NCBI GenBank assembly: GCA_907163375.1
Contig: CAJQUW010011283.1
Coordinates: 124,001 to 188,000, forward strand
Direction: 5' to 3'
Source of the DNA: Prostheceraeus crozeri
Lineage: Eukaryota; Platyhelminthes; Polycladida; Euryleptidae
DNA: 64,000 nucleotides
Shown here: piece by piece, positions 33,422 through 44,168 of the stretch
Layout of the letters: every line of letters starts with the position of its first letter
How positions within the stretch are numbered: the stretch's first letter is position 1
Notes under the pieces: model-generated
Database searches by the model: none
What the model was told of the DNA's origin: nothing
Seen by the model: only the letters and a program-made list of their open reading frames with translations
Made by a program: the position numbers and the translations under genes

Positions 33422-34293
33422 GCTCAGTAATCAGACACAAATTGAATTATGGAATGCAGATAAAATTGCTAAAGGTGAAGTCGCTGAGAAGGGCATTGAA
33501 TGGAAGTTTATAACGGAACGAGGTCCATGGATGGGAGGTTTCCATGAGAGGATGGTGAAAAGTGTGAAAATGGGACTTAGGAAAATGACGAACGGTTCTT
33601 TTCTAAGTAAGCGTCAGTTAGATGTTTTAATCTCCTGAGATTGAAGGAATACTTAATAACAGGCCATTGACTTACGTAGGGGTAGATATTAAGGACGGTC
33701 ACCCTCTAACTCCTAATAACCTGCTCGGCATTCGACATGATACAGCTCTCCCACAATCGCACCACGAGAACGACCCAGACTTTGAACCAGGAGGGCGATC
33801 GTCATCATCAAAGACTTTGATTAGTGTTTGGAGACGAGGAAAACATCTTCTGCAGCAATTTTGGTCTCGCTGGCGGCGAGATTACCTCAGTGGCCTACGA
33901 GAACGCAATGACTCTCACCATCACACTCGTGGGTGCATCAGGACCGTGCCATCTATCGGAAATACAGTTTTGATCATGGACAATAACCTTCCGCGAGGTC
34001 AATGGCGTATCGGCATGGTCGATAGCTTAATTCGATCACAAGGAGAGGCGGTTCGATCTGCCACGGTACAATTGGAGAATGGAAGAATCCTACATCGTCC
34101 AATCAAGCTGCTTGTGCCATTAGAATTCACGGAGGAGAAGCCGCGCGCGCACGAAATCCACGGCCCAACACATGACAAACGGGAGCCGCAATCCGATGCT
34201 CACGTAATGGAAGAAGAGGAGAAGATCTCTCGCCCTGTACGAAGGGCGGCGGCTATCGCTAATCTTCGAAATCGACAACTCCCTCGTCGGGAG
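33422..34293 (+). pseudogene. Integrase remnant and DUF5641 end of pol
   Basis: 33667-34317 is open and contains the DUF5641 C-terminal domain typical of BEL/Pao pol: KTLISVWRRGKHLLQQFWSR, YLSGLRER, GNTVLIMDNNLPRGQWRIGM, GRILHRPIKLLVPLE. The integrase core between 33422 and 33660 is reduced. The frame runs into the right LTR. Fossil. Confidence 0.8.
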
Positions 34294-34631
34294 TGTCGCG
34301 GGGCGAATATGGAGTGAGGACATTTGACTGACGGAGCAGCTGAACTACTTATCTCCTAACTCTGGCGGTAGCTTGTTACATGTAGCTGTCAGAGTAATGA
34401 GGAGAATCAGTGATTGATGTGAAGGAGTGGCAGGAGCTGATAATTCTCGGGCTCTGCCAACAATCAACACTTCTCTCTGCACACCTCTAGCGGAAGGGAA
34501 GTGATTTAACTTACGCTTATTTGTGTACGGAACTACTATTAAGAGAAATCGTGGAATCGATGTTTTTATTACGAGTATAAAAATTTACTACAATATCACG
34601 AAATACGTTTGTTTTTGGCGAATACGCTACA
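34294..34631 (+). repeat. Right LTR of the BEL/Pao element
   Basis: 338 bp, TGTCGCGGGGCGAATATGG to GAATACGCTACA, followed by the target duplication CAGAT at 34632-34636. Confidence 0.93.
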
Positions 34632-34664
34632 CAGATGCCACATCATAGCAATGAATAACAATGG

Positions 34665-34744
34665 GTTGTTGTACTCAAAATTCTCACAGCAATCTCGTCC
34701 GCTGACGCGGACTCGATTGCTGTGCTCATTTTTCGTACAACAAC
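34665..34744. repeat. 80-bp foldback hairpin
   Basis: Outer arms GTTGTTGTAC (34665-34674) and GTACAACAAC (34735-34744), inner arms CACAGCAATC and GATTGCTGTG, and a core GTCCGC-TGAC-GCGGAC. Weaker pairing continues to about 34656-34756. It lies 30 bp right of the LTR element and may be a small MITE or structured site. Confidence 0.75.
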
Positions 34745-34756
34745 TCTACATTATTG

Positions 34757-36350
34757 TAGACTTAAGTGTCCAGCAATGACATTTTATCTAACCTAGAAAT
34801 TGTCTTCCCATTATTTTTAATATCAGAAATCAGTGATATTTGATGTTTACTGTGTCAGCAATGGAGATAATTTTACTAAATCCCATAGCATTTGAACCAG
34901 AGGAAAAAGTAGTTCCGAGTACTCTGGTATAGTGCTAATTAATGTAATAAACAGTATATACACAATGTACATAAATAATACAAATTTCTCCTCACAGCAG
35001 AGATATGCAAAGTAGCACCAAATAAGTTCAACAGTATAGGCCATAGATGGCAAACATTGAGTAGTAGATGCACTCAGTAATTTAGCAATTAAGAGATGCA
35101 CTAAATAAAGTGGGAAAAACTACTATTAGCATGACAAATGTTCAAATTCACAATCGCTGATGGTGTCAATAAGTTCATACTGATGCGCGTCATATCAGAT
35201 TAGATGCGATTGCATCAAGAAAGTTATACATTTTTATCATGATCGCAAAACCTGTGGATGAGTTCTTTCAACGTCCAAAGGGTCTGAACAATACTGAAGC
35301 AACCAATTGCAAGGTTCCAATTTGCCATTGACATCAGTTTCAAAAAATTGCTTGCATTTTTACTCTCTTACGAAATAACGAGGTGTTGAAATATTGAAGA
35401 ATGGTTGATTGAACACCATTGACGAGTTGGTGCGGAAATATATATTTCTCTGTTTGATAGAAGTCTAGAAGCAAATAAGTCGTTGGTCACTTTTGACTAA
35501 CCTTTCTCATCTCTGAGCCGATAAAATAATATCAAAACCCTTTCACAAAAATTCATTATATGCTGTTGAATGCAGAATTGTGGATTTGCCAAATGTATCC
35601 GTTATGCAACTTGAACGCTCAATTTTATCCTAAATATGCTCGAGACATCAGTATTCATATTTCAGTTTGTTGTTTGTTTCATAGAACATTTTTAGGGAAT
35701 TATGTATGAAAATTTGCATTGAATCTCTCCAAATCAATTTTCACTTGCACGATGTGCGCATTCTATAAGAAATGAAGAAATAAATGAAACTATGGAAAAC
35801 TAAAATTTGAATTGGCTAACCGTCCGGCAATGAAACAGTCATAGCTTCTGAGAGAAGTCTACAACAGTGACACTGCGACACCTGCATATGTCCATCAACG
35901 TCATATTGCTATTGATAAACTAGTCTACGTGTCGTAGCTATTCATTGCTGCCCGGATTCAAACATGCTCACAGTTGTATTGTAATATGATTCTATGGTAA
36001 AATCATTGCGATTAGGATTACATGATGCATGGAGTGTTTACAATACACATATATCATATTACAATGACAATGTAAAAATGTGAGTGTGCTAAATTCGTCA
36101 AACGATATTCGTTATGCGATATTCAGTCAGTACATGTAGTATTGAATTGTAGCCAAGAGGTTAACTTTTGCCAGAAAATGCCGGTCCAAAATTACCGCTA
36201 GGGAAGTCACTATTTACATCACTTATATGCATAGGTTGCTGTTATTCCTGCTATCAGATGACTGTATCTGAAATTACACATTTGTTATTCTGAATAATGC
36301 TTGGTACATAAATATCCTATGAGAAGACTTATATCCTTTTGTAAACAGGT
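34757..36350. other. No supported gene
   Basis: AT-rich, no ORF with a recognisable product. Phrases such as GTCCAGCAATGAC (34769) and GTCCGGCAATGAAAC (35822) recur and also appear near 26137, hinting at fragments of one dispersed repeat. Confidence 0.45.
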
Positions 36351-36413
36351 TCAATTTTGTCTCAAGTAAGTTATGTATTTAATATGCTGAAGTTCCGCTT
36401 CTTTCTTCAACAG

Positions 36414-36594
36414 GAACCACTGCGTATTGGAAGAACCGTCGCGAATCCAGCCCTATGTGGTAATACAGGACATTATCATCGAGACCGATGGAGTGGCGGG
36501 CGAAGACCGCTTGGCTATGACTTTTATTATTTTTTTGCTAGCTTCAATTTCAAAGACAGACCAGTATCATCTGATGACATGTGATCGTTTGTAA
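36414..36594 (+). CDS. Possible terminal exon, host or element, unidentified
   Basis: After a good acceptor (CTTCTTTCTTCAACAG) a 60-codon frame is open to TAA 36592, with residues NHCVLEEPSRIQPYVVIQDI and later ETDGVAGEDRLAMTF. A short preceding exon-like piece, from an acceptor near 36348 to a donor CTCAAGTAAGT near 36365, would join in the same phase through a small intron. No domain recognised; this could be chance. Confidence 0.25.
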
Positions 36595-37158
36595 TCAAGC
36601 TTTTTCCATTCTGAATTATATCGGCATTTAACGAGATAAATGTTATTTCTCGTATTTGTTTTATTTTAATAAGCTGACTCAAAATTCATGGTTGTTCTTC
36701 AAATATCTCGGGAATTAATTACAATGAAGGAAATGAAAACACGCACAGACGCACACACAATACACCTCGGACAGAGAGAGAGAGAAAAATGGGATTTAAC
36801 CCTTTCACAACGGCTAATGTACTGAAAATTATTCTTTCACATGCGGATGGCTCGCTGTGCGAGTCATAAGAAGTTTTCCTCTCAGTGCGGCATGGCCTGC
36901 TCTACGAGCCATAAAATTCAGCGGGAAAACACGTGTTAAAGTGATAAGATAATGAAGGACGAAATGTTGATAACTTTGGAGAACATTTTTTTACTTGGGG
37001 GCGTATCGGTATCTCTTATCGTAAAACATGTCATTATCATCCAAACGATGACGCGGAAACCCTTTTATCTCAAACAGTGCATTTGCTAATATTTGGCTAA
37101 TAAACCTGATTTTTTCAGAACTGATTTTTTCCAACTGAGATTGTGAACACTAACTATT

Positions 37159-38543
37159 ATGTACCGCAAACGATATTCACTGGATCATACTGTAGAATTG
37201 ATCTGCCTAAACAGTGACGACGAAATGGGTAATGTTAGTGAAAGCGACTCTGATGATTCAGATCAGTTTTCTGATCTTGATGACTCCGTCCTACCGCAGT
37301 TGACTATGTTGCCGCCCGATCCATCACCTGTTAATTTTACGTCATTCGCCAAAGCTGATTCTCCACCTATTCTCAGGGATTCCTTCGTGTCCTCCGCTTC
37401 CGGCTCCGCTGCCGTTTCTCGCCCGACTTCTGCTCAAATTGCCAGTCCGTGGAAATTTGTCGAAGAGGCGAACGATAGTCGCTCGGAGCTCCCACCTTTT
37501 CTCGGTGCCGCAGGTCTTCGAACAACATACGAAGAAGCAATGCTGTCAAACACAAGTGATGTTGACATTTGCAGAAGTGCTCTCAGTTTTTTATTACGGA
37601 TGAGTTAATCGAAACACTTGTGCAATTTACAAATAATCGTGCTTCGATCTATCTTCAAACAGAAGCTCTAAAGCCCCATTCTCGCTTTAGAAATTGGACT
37701 AATTGCTCTTTCGCCGAAATGAAGAAATTCATCGGTATTGTACTGCTGATGGGCGTCGTGAGGAAGCCTCAACTCACTGACTACTGGAGTACTGATGATT
37801 TAGTTTGTACTCCCTTCCTTCACTCCGAATTTTCTCTTACACGAGATCGTTTTCTCTTGATTTTACATTTCATTCGATTCGCAAATTATGAAAATCTCGG
37901 TGGCGAAGAGAATTGTCTTGGTAAGATTCAGCCATTTGTTAACTTGATTCGTTCGATTTGTAGGGATGTGTACAGGCCATCTCAGAATGTGACTGTGGAC
38001 GAGTCTTTACTTTTATATAAAGGTCGGCTGTATTTTAAACAGTACATACCGGCGAAGAGAAGGCGCTTCGGAATCAAAATTTATTTTTTATGCGAAAGTG
38101 ACTCTGGTTTTACATTGAACTTTTCATTTCACAATGTAAAAGCAGATCATGATCAGTTTGCCTCCGCTTGTTCTAGTCTCAGTGTATCGGAGCGAATCGT
38201 TGTTCATATTTGTGATGAACTTTTGGATTTAGGATACACTGTTTGGTGTGATAATTGGTTCAACAGTGTCAGGTTGGCCAATTATTTACTATCAAGAAGA
38301 ACGCTTTTAGTCGGCACTATTCGTCCGAACCGTGGTGTCCCGCCCATGCTTCAGGAGGCCGTGGTAAATGTAAGAGAGACAAAGTTTTTGCGCTCGGAAG
38401 ACTTGCTTCTATCTAAATTTTGTGATAGAAAGTCGTTTGGACAGAAAATTGTTTTTATGATTGATACAAAAAACAAAGTTGCTCTTTCCGATTGTCAGCG
38501 TGTTATAAAAGGTGGAAAGAGAATAATTTTTAGAAAGAGTACT
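37159..38543 (+). pseudogene. piggyBac transposase, 5' part
   Basis: An acidic N-terminal region (NVSESDSDDSDQFSDLDDS) is followed by the DDE core: FIGIVLLMGVVRKPQLTDYW, the first Asp in NVTVDESLLLYKGRLYFKQY, the second in GYTVWCDNWFNSVRLANYLL. The N-terminal frame (37159-37608) and the core frame (37569 on) differ by a shift at a T run near 37590, so it is broken. The coding sequence stops at 38543 where the LINE enters. In reconstructed order the codons before the insertion (GGKRIIFRKST) run on to the codons after it (42321), which carry the third catalytic Asp. Confidence 0.85.
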
Positions 38544-38673
38544 AGTAGTAGTAGTAGTAGTATGTGTTTATTCATTTGAAATGGAAATCATGCATTGCAG
38601 ATACACAGATGAAAATTACAGGGCTTGTACAGTATACAGAAGACATGCACAGTAGCTGTAGGAAATACATTAG

Positions 38674-41220
38674 TTAGCATATTTCTGCTAGGTTATGCAA
38701 AATAGAGCATCTGGGAATAAATGACAATTGGCGTTGTTGGGTTCTTGAAAAGGGGATAGAGACAGCGAGGGAATGTCGGGATCTTGAAAGTTTGGGGGGC
38801 ATGATTTTATGCAATAAATGTTTTGGTTCTAACATTTTTCTGAAAACTGTTAGGGCAGATCTTTCCCTTCTTAGGGATAGGGGGGTGAAGCTATCACAAC
38901 TGCACTTTGGTCCGCAAATAATTTTGTGAGAGCGTCGCCGAACCTTTTCCAATTTTTCAACATTAAGCTGGTTCAGTCCAACGAGGAGGGCAGCATTGTA
39001 TTCCAGCGTTGAAAGGACAGTAGCAATATAAATCTGAATGAGTTGGGACACAGAAAGGCATTGTTTTAATCGCTTTATGACATAAAGACGCTGGTTGGCA
39101 CGTTTGCATAAATTGTCTACAAAAGTATTCCAAGATAGATTTGAGTCATAAATGACTCCAAGAATCTTTATACTATTTACAAAATGAATATCACGAGGCA
39201 CTAAAGAATTCTGACTTTTAGCGATAAACATGCATTGGGTTTTTTCACAATTTAGTACTAGTCCATGTGAGTTACACCAGTCTTTTAAATGATTGATTTC
39301 GTCTCGAATTTGGAGTTCGATATCAATTGAACGGAAGGCAGGTAGAACAATCACAATGTCGTCAGCATATTTAGAAGTCAAGGCATGTGGGTGTAGAGCT
39401 TTGAATGATCTCATATGGGTGCAGAAAAGAAAGGGAGAAAGTTTTCCTCCTTGCGGAATACCTGAAGTAACTGGGGTGGTAGAGCTCGTACAATGTCCTA
39501 GCTTCACATATTGATGCCGGTTCACGAGAAGATCACTGCACCATAAAATAAAATCCTTGGGAAGATCAGCCTCGATTAAGGAGTTGATAAGACTCCCATG
39601 ATTAAGACGGTCAAATGCTTTGGACATGTCGAATGAAAGTAAAGCGACACCAGTACAATACAACTCGTCCAATGATAATGTTGTGAAGTCGTGAATGCGG
39701 ATGTTTGCGTGAAGCGTTGAGTAGGACGGTCTAAAACCAAATTGGTCGGTACCGTATGCGTCAATGAGAGATGGCTTGATCGAATCAATTACATATTGTT
39801 CGAGGACTTTTGAGAATGCAGGTAAGACCGATATAGGCCGGAAGTCATTATGTTTCTTTTTGGGGATTGGATTTACTCTAGCAATTTTCCAGGCATCGGG
39901 CACTGACTTGGATTCGAAGGATAGGGCGATAAGATGGGTGAGCGGAGCAGCTAAGACATCGCAGGCAGCTTTTACTAGGAATGGCGGGATGTCATCACTA
40001 CCGGAGGACTGGTTTGCTTTCAATTTTTGGAGTAAGGCATAGGTTCTTTCAACAGAGATATCAGTTTTCCATTCCTTTGCTTCAGCCTTTTCTTCAACTC
40101 CTCGCAAAATATCAGGCCAGTTAGGAGGAGGGGAGAAGTTCGATGCAAAACTAGCATTGATAGTCTCTGCTGCATCATTTGAAATTGAAAGACTATTTGA
40201 TTTGATATTATTCGTTGCACTGAGTACTTTCCATAATCCATTTGGTTTACCGTTTAGGCTTTCAATCCATTTCCTTTTTGCGCACTTCATTTCGCTTGTG
40301 ACTTTCTCTTTATAGTGATAATACAAATCAAAATTGCCTTTCCTGTAGGCATCATAGCGGAGGTTTATCATCATTTTCAATCTAGGTGTGATCCATGGTT
40401 TCTCTCGACCGGACATTCTTACAGTTTGTTGTGGGATGTTTTCCATAGCATTGTGCAAAATGCTGTAAAAAATATTACATTTTTCTTTGAAGGGAACATC
40501 CATTCCATAGAATCTTTGCCAAGGAAAGGCATCTAATGAATGACAAAATTTGGCAACATGACTATCACGAAAATCATAGACTTTAGCAAAATAAAACTTT
40601 TCCTTAGCTTTCTGCATGACATTATTGCAAGGTCTCAACGTAACAGTACCGTGATCAGAACCTCCAATTGGGGGTCCTACTTTGATAGGGGAGTTGAGAC
40701 ATACAGGACATGCTTTACAATAGTAGGATGAAAGGACAGAGTCAGACAGAAGGATTTTATCAAGAATATTACCTTTCCGTGTAGGACAGTTGACTACTTG
40801 CTTAAGATTCAAACTTCTCTCAATACAGTTTGTAGGGAATCTATTTAGGTCTCCAACAATCATGAGTTCAAAAGATGACAATGAATCGCAAACATAGATG
40901 ATAAAATCATTCACTTGCTGATAATTGGAGCTATTCAAATTCGGAGGAATGTATATGACCAGTAAAGCAATACTTATTGAATTAAACTTTATACAAAGAC
41001 ATTCAATAAAATCCAGATTATCAACTAAAGGTTCAACAGTATGAGGAATGTTGTTTCGTACGTAAGCACAAACGCCACCGCCTCTTCTGCCATCATGTCT
41101 GTCTTGTCTATGAAGACTGTATCCTGGAATTATTAGCTCGTCATCAGAAATATTTTCATGTAACCAGGTTTCACAGAGAGCAATAACATCGGGTACTCTA
41201 GCAGAAGAAATTACACACAA
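38674..41220 (-). CDS. LINE ORF2: endonuclease and reverse transcriptase
   Basis: 848 residues from the first Met; the frame stays open further upstream (residues SNIQSLRPKHDEL precede it), so the true start is near the end of ORF1. Endonuclease motifs: CETW (about 16-19), GRRGGG (44-49), VGDLN (122-126), GGSDHG (186-191). RT motifs: SSGSDDIPPFLVKAA, SFDMSKAFDRLNHG (about 527), SGIPQGGKLSPFLF (about 585), SKYADDIVIVLPAF with YADD at about 617. The C-terminal region (SHKIICGPKCSCDSFTPLSL) matches the CR1/L2 branch. It nicks target DNA and copies the element RNA in the nucleus. No internal stop seen. Confidence 0.9.
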   Translation of the reverse strand: MCVISSARVPDVIALCETWLHENISDDELIIPGYSLHRQDRHDGRRGGGVCAYVRNNIPHTVEPLVDNLDFIECLCIKFNSISIALLVIYIPPNLNSSNYQQVNDFIIYVCDSLSSFELMIVGDLNRFPTNCIERSLNLKQVVNCPTRKGNILDKILLSDSVLSSYYCKACPVCLNSPIKVGPPIGGSDHGTVTLRPCNNVMQKAKEKFYFAKVYDFRDSHVAKFCHSLDAFPWQRFYGMDVPFKEKCNIFYSILHNAMENIPQQTVRMSGREKPWITPRLKMMINLRYDAYRKGNFDLYYHYKEKVTSEMKCAKRKWIESLNGKPNGLWKVLSATNNIKSNSLSISNDAAETINASFASNFSPPPNWPDILRGVEEKAEAKEWKTDISVERTYALLQKLKANQSSGSDDIPPFLVKAACDVLAAPLTHLIALSFESKSVPDAWKIARVNPIPKKKHNDFRPISVLPAFSKVLEQYVIDSIKPSLIDAYGTDQFGFRPSYSTLHANIRIHDFTTLSLDELYCTGVALLSFDMSKAFDRLNHGSLINSLIEADLPKDFILWCSDLLVNRHQYVKLGHCTSSTTPVTSGIPQGGKLSPFLFCTHMRSFKALHPHALTSKYADDIVIVLPAFRSIDIELQIRDEINHLKDWCNSHGLVLNCEKTQCMFIAKSQNSLVPRDIHFVNSIKILGVIYDSNLSWNTFVDNLCKRANQRLYVIKRLKQCLSVSQLIQIYIATVLSTLEYNAALLVGLNQLNVEKLEKVRRRSHKIICGPKCSCDSFTPLSLRRERSALTVFRKMLEPKHLLHKIMPPKLSRSRHSLAVSIPFSRTQQRQLSFIPRCSILHNLAEIC

Positions 41221-41294
41221 TTCGTCGTGCTTTGGACGTAGGGATTGTATGTTGGATAAAAGGATATAGGGGGGTACACAACATGAAAAACAAT

Positions 41295-42092
41295 TTATTG
41301 AAAATTCTTGATATCATCTTTCCTTGTAATTTTGTTTTTGTAGATGACGACGTCTTCCCCATTTCCTCTTCTGGTTTTCAATTCGTCACGAAGAGCCTTT
41401 TGTTCCTCCCTTTGTTTAAATGTCAGGTCATTATTTACAAATATGTGACGATATGAGTTCGAACTTCTGAGGGACTTAGAATTTTTCAAAATCGACATTT
41501 TCATTTCAGAGTCAGACAAAGTCACCCGCACAAGTCTTGATCTTTTGGAACTAGGCTTCCCGATTCTTGCTACAGAGATCACAACTGCAGAATGGTTGCC
41601 GAGCTCGCGAAAAATGTCTTTAACTTTCGTTTCATCGCTTTGTTTCCTCTCGTCGACAGATCCACCTTGGTTCTCTGCTAATCCAGATATAACCACATTC
41701 GATCGTCGATTCATCCGTTGCTCTAACTCATTTACAATGTCATCAGAGTCAAAGCTGATAGACTTGGTGGATTTAGATTTCTCCTTCAACTCATTGATTT
41801 GGATTTGGAGAGAATCGCACGTGGAGCGTACATTCTTGAGACTCTCCATGGTTTGGGATAACATTTCTTCAATTAATTTGAAATGACTATTCAGTTTGTT
41901 GTCCATAATCTCAACGATGACATCCTTAGTAGCATATGGAGTGGCCGTTTGTCCCGCTTCTGGGGCATTGCAATTATTAATAGCCTCTCTCAGGACTGAA
42001 ATCAATTGGTCTTTCGACAGCTTGGACATTTGGGCATTTGACATGCGTTTGACTAGTCCAAAATCAGGATGCGCCTTTTCTTTCTCACTCAT
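41295..42092 (-). CDS. LINE ORF1 protein
   Basis: 265 residues. N-terminal third is helical with a predicted coiled coil (SQTMESLKNVRSTCDSLQIQ, INELKEK). The RRM-like core has RRSNVVISGLAENQGGSVDE and ARIGKPSSKRSRLVRVTLSD, and the C-terminal domain has SYRHIFVNNDLTFKQREEQK and RRGNGEDVVIYKNKI. This is the RNA-binding chaperone type of ORF1 that coats element RNA. It has the same order as the decayed ORF1 at 3772-4389 and the remnant at 61.3-61.9 kb. Confidence 0.85.
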   Translation of the reverse strand: MSEKEKAHPDFGLVKRMSNAQMSKLSKDQLISVLREAINNCNAPEAGQTATPYATKDVIVEIMDNKLNSHFKLIEEMLSQTMESLKNVRSTCDSLQIQINELKEKSKSTKSISFDSDDIVNELEQRMNRRSNVVISGLAENQGGSVDERKQSDETKVKDIFRELGNHSAVVISVARIGKPSSKRSRLVRVTLSDSEMKMSILKNSKSLRSSNSYRHIFVNNDLTFKQREEQKALRDELKTRRGNGEDVVIYKNKITRKDDIKNFQ

Positions 42093-42320
42093 GTTGTATA
42101 AAAGAAAAGTGACAAACTAGGACTTGCTGATGCGAATGACTAGGGGCTCGAACCAGAGTTGTTTAAAAAGTAACCAGCGATTGGATCCACACGACTATCA
42201 TCACACAGTTCAAGCGAGAAGGAAGTGATGCATAAATCGCGAGTCTTTGGGAAAAACGCGCGTAGGAGGGGCGCATGTCCGTGATGATCGAACAGCTGAT
42301 GGCAGCAGCAATACGGTACT

Positions 42321-42769
42321 ACCATGTCGGAGTATAACAAATTTATAGGAGGAGTTGATCGTGCTGATCAAATTTTACATACTTATGACGCAACTCGAAA
42401 ATCATACCGCTGGTTCCATAAAGTGTGCATACATCTTATTCAACGAATGTGCCTCAATGCCCACATTGTTTATTCCATTTACGGGGCAAGGAAAATTTTC
42501 AAAATTTCTTAATGTCATGTGTTCGTCTCTTTCTGTGTGAAACAGGGGTAGGGAGGCAACCTCTTATACCTCGAAATGCGTCGTGTGCTTCAAACTCGCA
42601 TTTTCCATCTAAGTTTCAACCAAGAGGAAATAACATTCATCCGACTAAAAGATGCCGTGTGTGTTACTCACTTGGTAGGATTAAAAAAACTACCGTATTT
42701 TGTGATGCCTGTCCAGGAAAACCGGGACTTTGCATTAGTCCATGTTTTGGTAATTACCACTCAAAATAA
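42321..42769 (+). pseudogene. piggyBac transposase, 3' part
   Basis: Resumes after the LINE with MSEYNKFIGGVDRADQILHT, which holds the third catalytic Asp (GGVD), then RWFHKVCIHLIQRMCLNAHI. A frameshift near 42500 moves the rest into another frame (42425-42769) that carries the Cys-rich C-terminal zinc domain: CRVCYSLGRIKKTTVFCDAC, LCISPCFGNYHS. This domain binds transposon ends in the family. Confidence 0.8.
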
Positions 42770-43501
42770 ATTTCTTTTCACTTCGTATTTTTACTTTTAT
42801 GGGGTTTATTGGAATATTTAATCGTGTGAATGACGACATGTCAACCATTCAGACGATACATAGAAGCTCAAGAATAACGCGTGCTCCATCATGACTTAAA
42901 TGTAGCCCTGTTTGATTGAATTAAGAGTATTAGGCGTTTGATTGAATTAAGAGTATTAGGCGTATGATTAAATTTAGAGTTTAAACGTACTTGTAAAATT
43001 TGTAATCAATGTGATATAACGTTCAATTCATTATACGATTTCGATGGTTTTGGAAATACGATGAACATGTACTAAGAGTACTGAGACATAATCAAATTTC
43101 TTTATTCATACAAATATAATAACCAAATAATAAACTTCTGAAGCTCAATCCAGATAAATATCTATGTTCAATAATTATTTAATGAATTAAACCCAATGAC
43201 AAAAATGAAAAATTCAGAAATTTCTTGTATCTCTGTCCGCCTTGTTTTCTATGTTTAGTTTTAAAATTAAGTACGTATGTTGACTACTTGCATATTCGCA
43301 GTGGATTACATGCAATAATTTAATAAATGAAACATTATAATTCAATTATAATCATAATCAACTTTCGTAGTTCAGATATATTCAGCCACATCAAAATTAT
43401 TAGTCAACTATAGCTGACCGCCCACTCGGAAAATTCAAGAATATATATATATATATATATATACATTCAAGACATGAATATAGATATATTGAGAAATAAC
43501 T
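42770..43501. other. No supported gene
   Basis: AT-rich. A 28-bp direct repeat (GTTTGATTGAATTAAGAGTA type) occurs twice near 42908-42965 with a decayed third copy, and an AT dinucleotide run lies at 43440-43463. Confidence 0.5.
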
Positions 43502-43653
43502 TGGAGAGGAAATAACATTCATCCGACTAAAAGATGCCGTGCGTGTTATTCACTTGGTAGGATTAAAAAAACTACCGTATTTTGTGATGCCCTTCCAGGA
43601 AAACCGGGACTTTGCATTAGTCCATGTTTTGGCAATTACCACTACATATTGCA
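43502..43653 (+). pseudogene. Second copy of the piggyBac transposase C-terminus
   Basis: Matches 42618-42769 with few changes, starting GAGGAAATAACATTCATCCG and ending ATTACCACTAC. It is the zinc-domain coding end only. Suggests a local duplication or a second, otherwise deleted piggyBac copy. Confidence 0.8.
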
Positions 43654-44160
43654 TCCATCCATTAGCTTTCTTCGTTATTGCATGATCAATCTTGAAGATA
43701 GTAAAAGTCAAATATGTGGATTATATATTAAAATTATGTATTTAAAGAAGCTCAGTTGCACGAATATTCTCATTTGGGGATTGGAGGGTAGACCTTCAAT
43801 GTTTGCTATTTAAAAAGAAAAACTCCGATTTTCTATAACTGAGCAGGAAAGGTGCTGAAATGCATCGTTCGATCTTAAAATATCGGAGTTATTCTATCTA
43901 AATGACAAACAGTGAACTAGCGGAGGCCTACACTCCAATGCCCTGAATAAAAATATTGCAATTACAATTTGAATTTATCAGCGGCGTAGGGTGCCGTTTT
44001 GAAAAAGGAATTCGAGGAAAATCTGAATATAGGGTGATCCACATACATTATTTCAATCTATTCATATGCAAGCGCTTACATGCAAGACAAGTAATTACTA
44101 CTGTACACGGATATGTGCAAAACTTCGCCTTAAATCAAACTATGCTCCGCATACATTTTG
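43654..44160. other. No supported gene
   Basis: AT-rich spacer inside the piggyBac 3' region. Ends at the target site of the MITE. Confidence 0.45.
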
Positions 44161-44168
44161 CATTGATG

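Larger units (their letters stand above)
26257..34631 (+). mobile_element. BEL/Pao LTR retrotransposon (fossil, young)
   Basis: Flanked by two 338-bp LTRs and a 5-bp target duplication CAGAT (26252-26256 and 34632-34636). Parts in order: left LTR, primer-binding site, gag (26756-27784), a 138-bp minisatellite, a pol segment, more minisatellite, a second longer pol segment, the pol end with DUF5641, and the right LTR. BEL/Pao assignment rests on the DUF1759-type gag, the RT-RNase H-integrase order and DUF5641. I see three differences between the LTRs (about 0.9 percent), so insertion is recent in evolutionary terms. Structure is rearranged and pol has several breaks; it is a non-functional fossil. 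Confidence 0.93.
38544..42315 (-). mobile_element. Full-length CR1/L2-type LINE nested in piggyBac transposase
   Basis: Flanked by the 5-bp duplication GTACT (38539-38543 and 42316-42320), which restores the piggyBac frame if one copy is removed. About 3.77 kb with two ORFs on the minus strand and a 3' tail of CTA/TAC triplets (plus-strand TAGTAGTAG at 38544-38560). Endonuclease, RT and ORF1 frames are open, so this copy looks close to intact. Confidence 0.9.
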
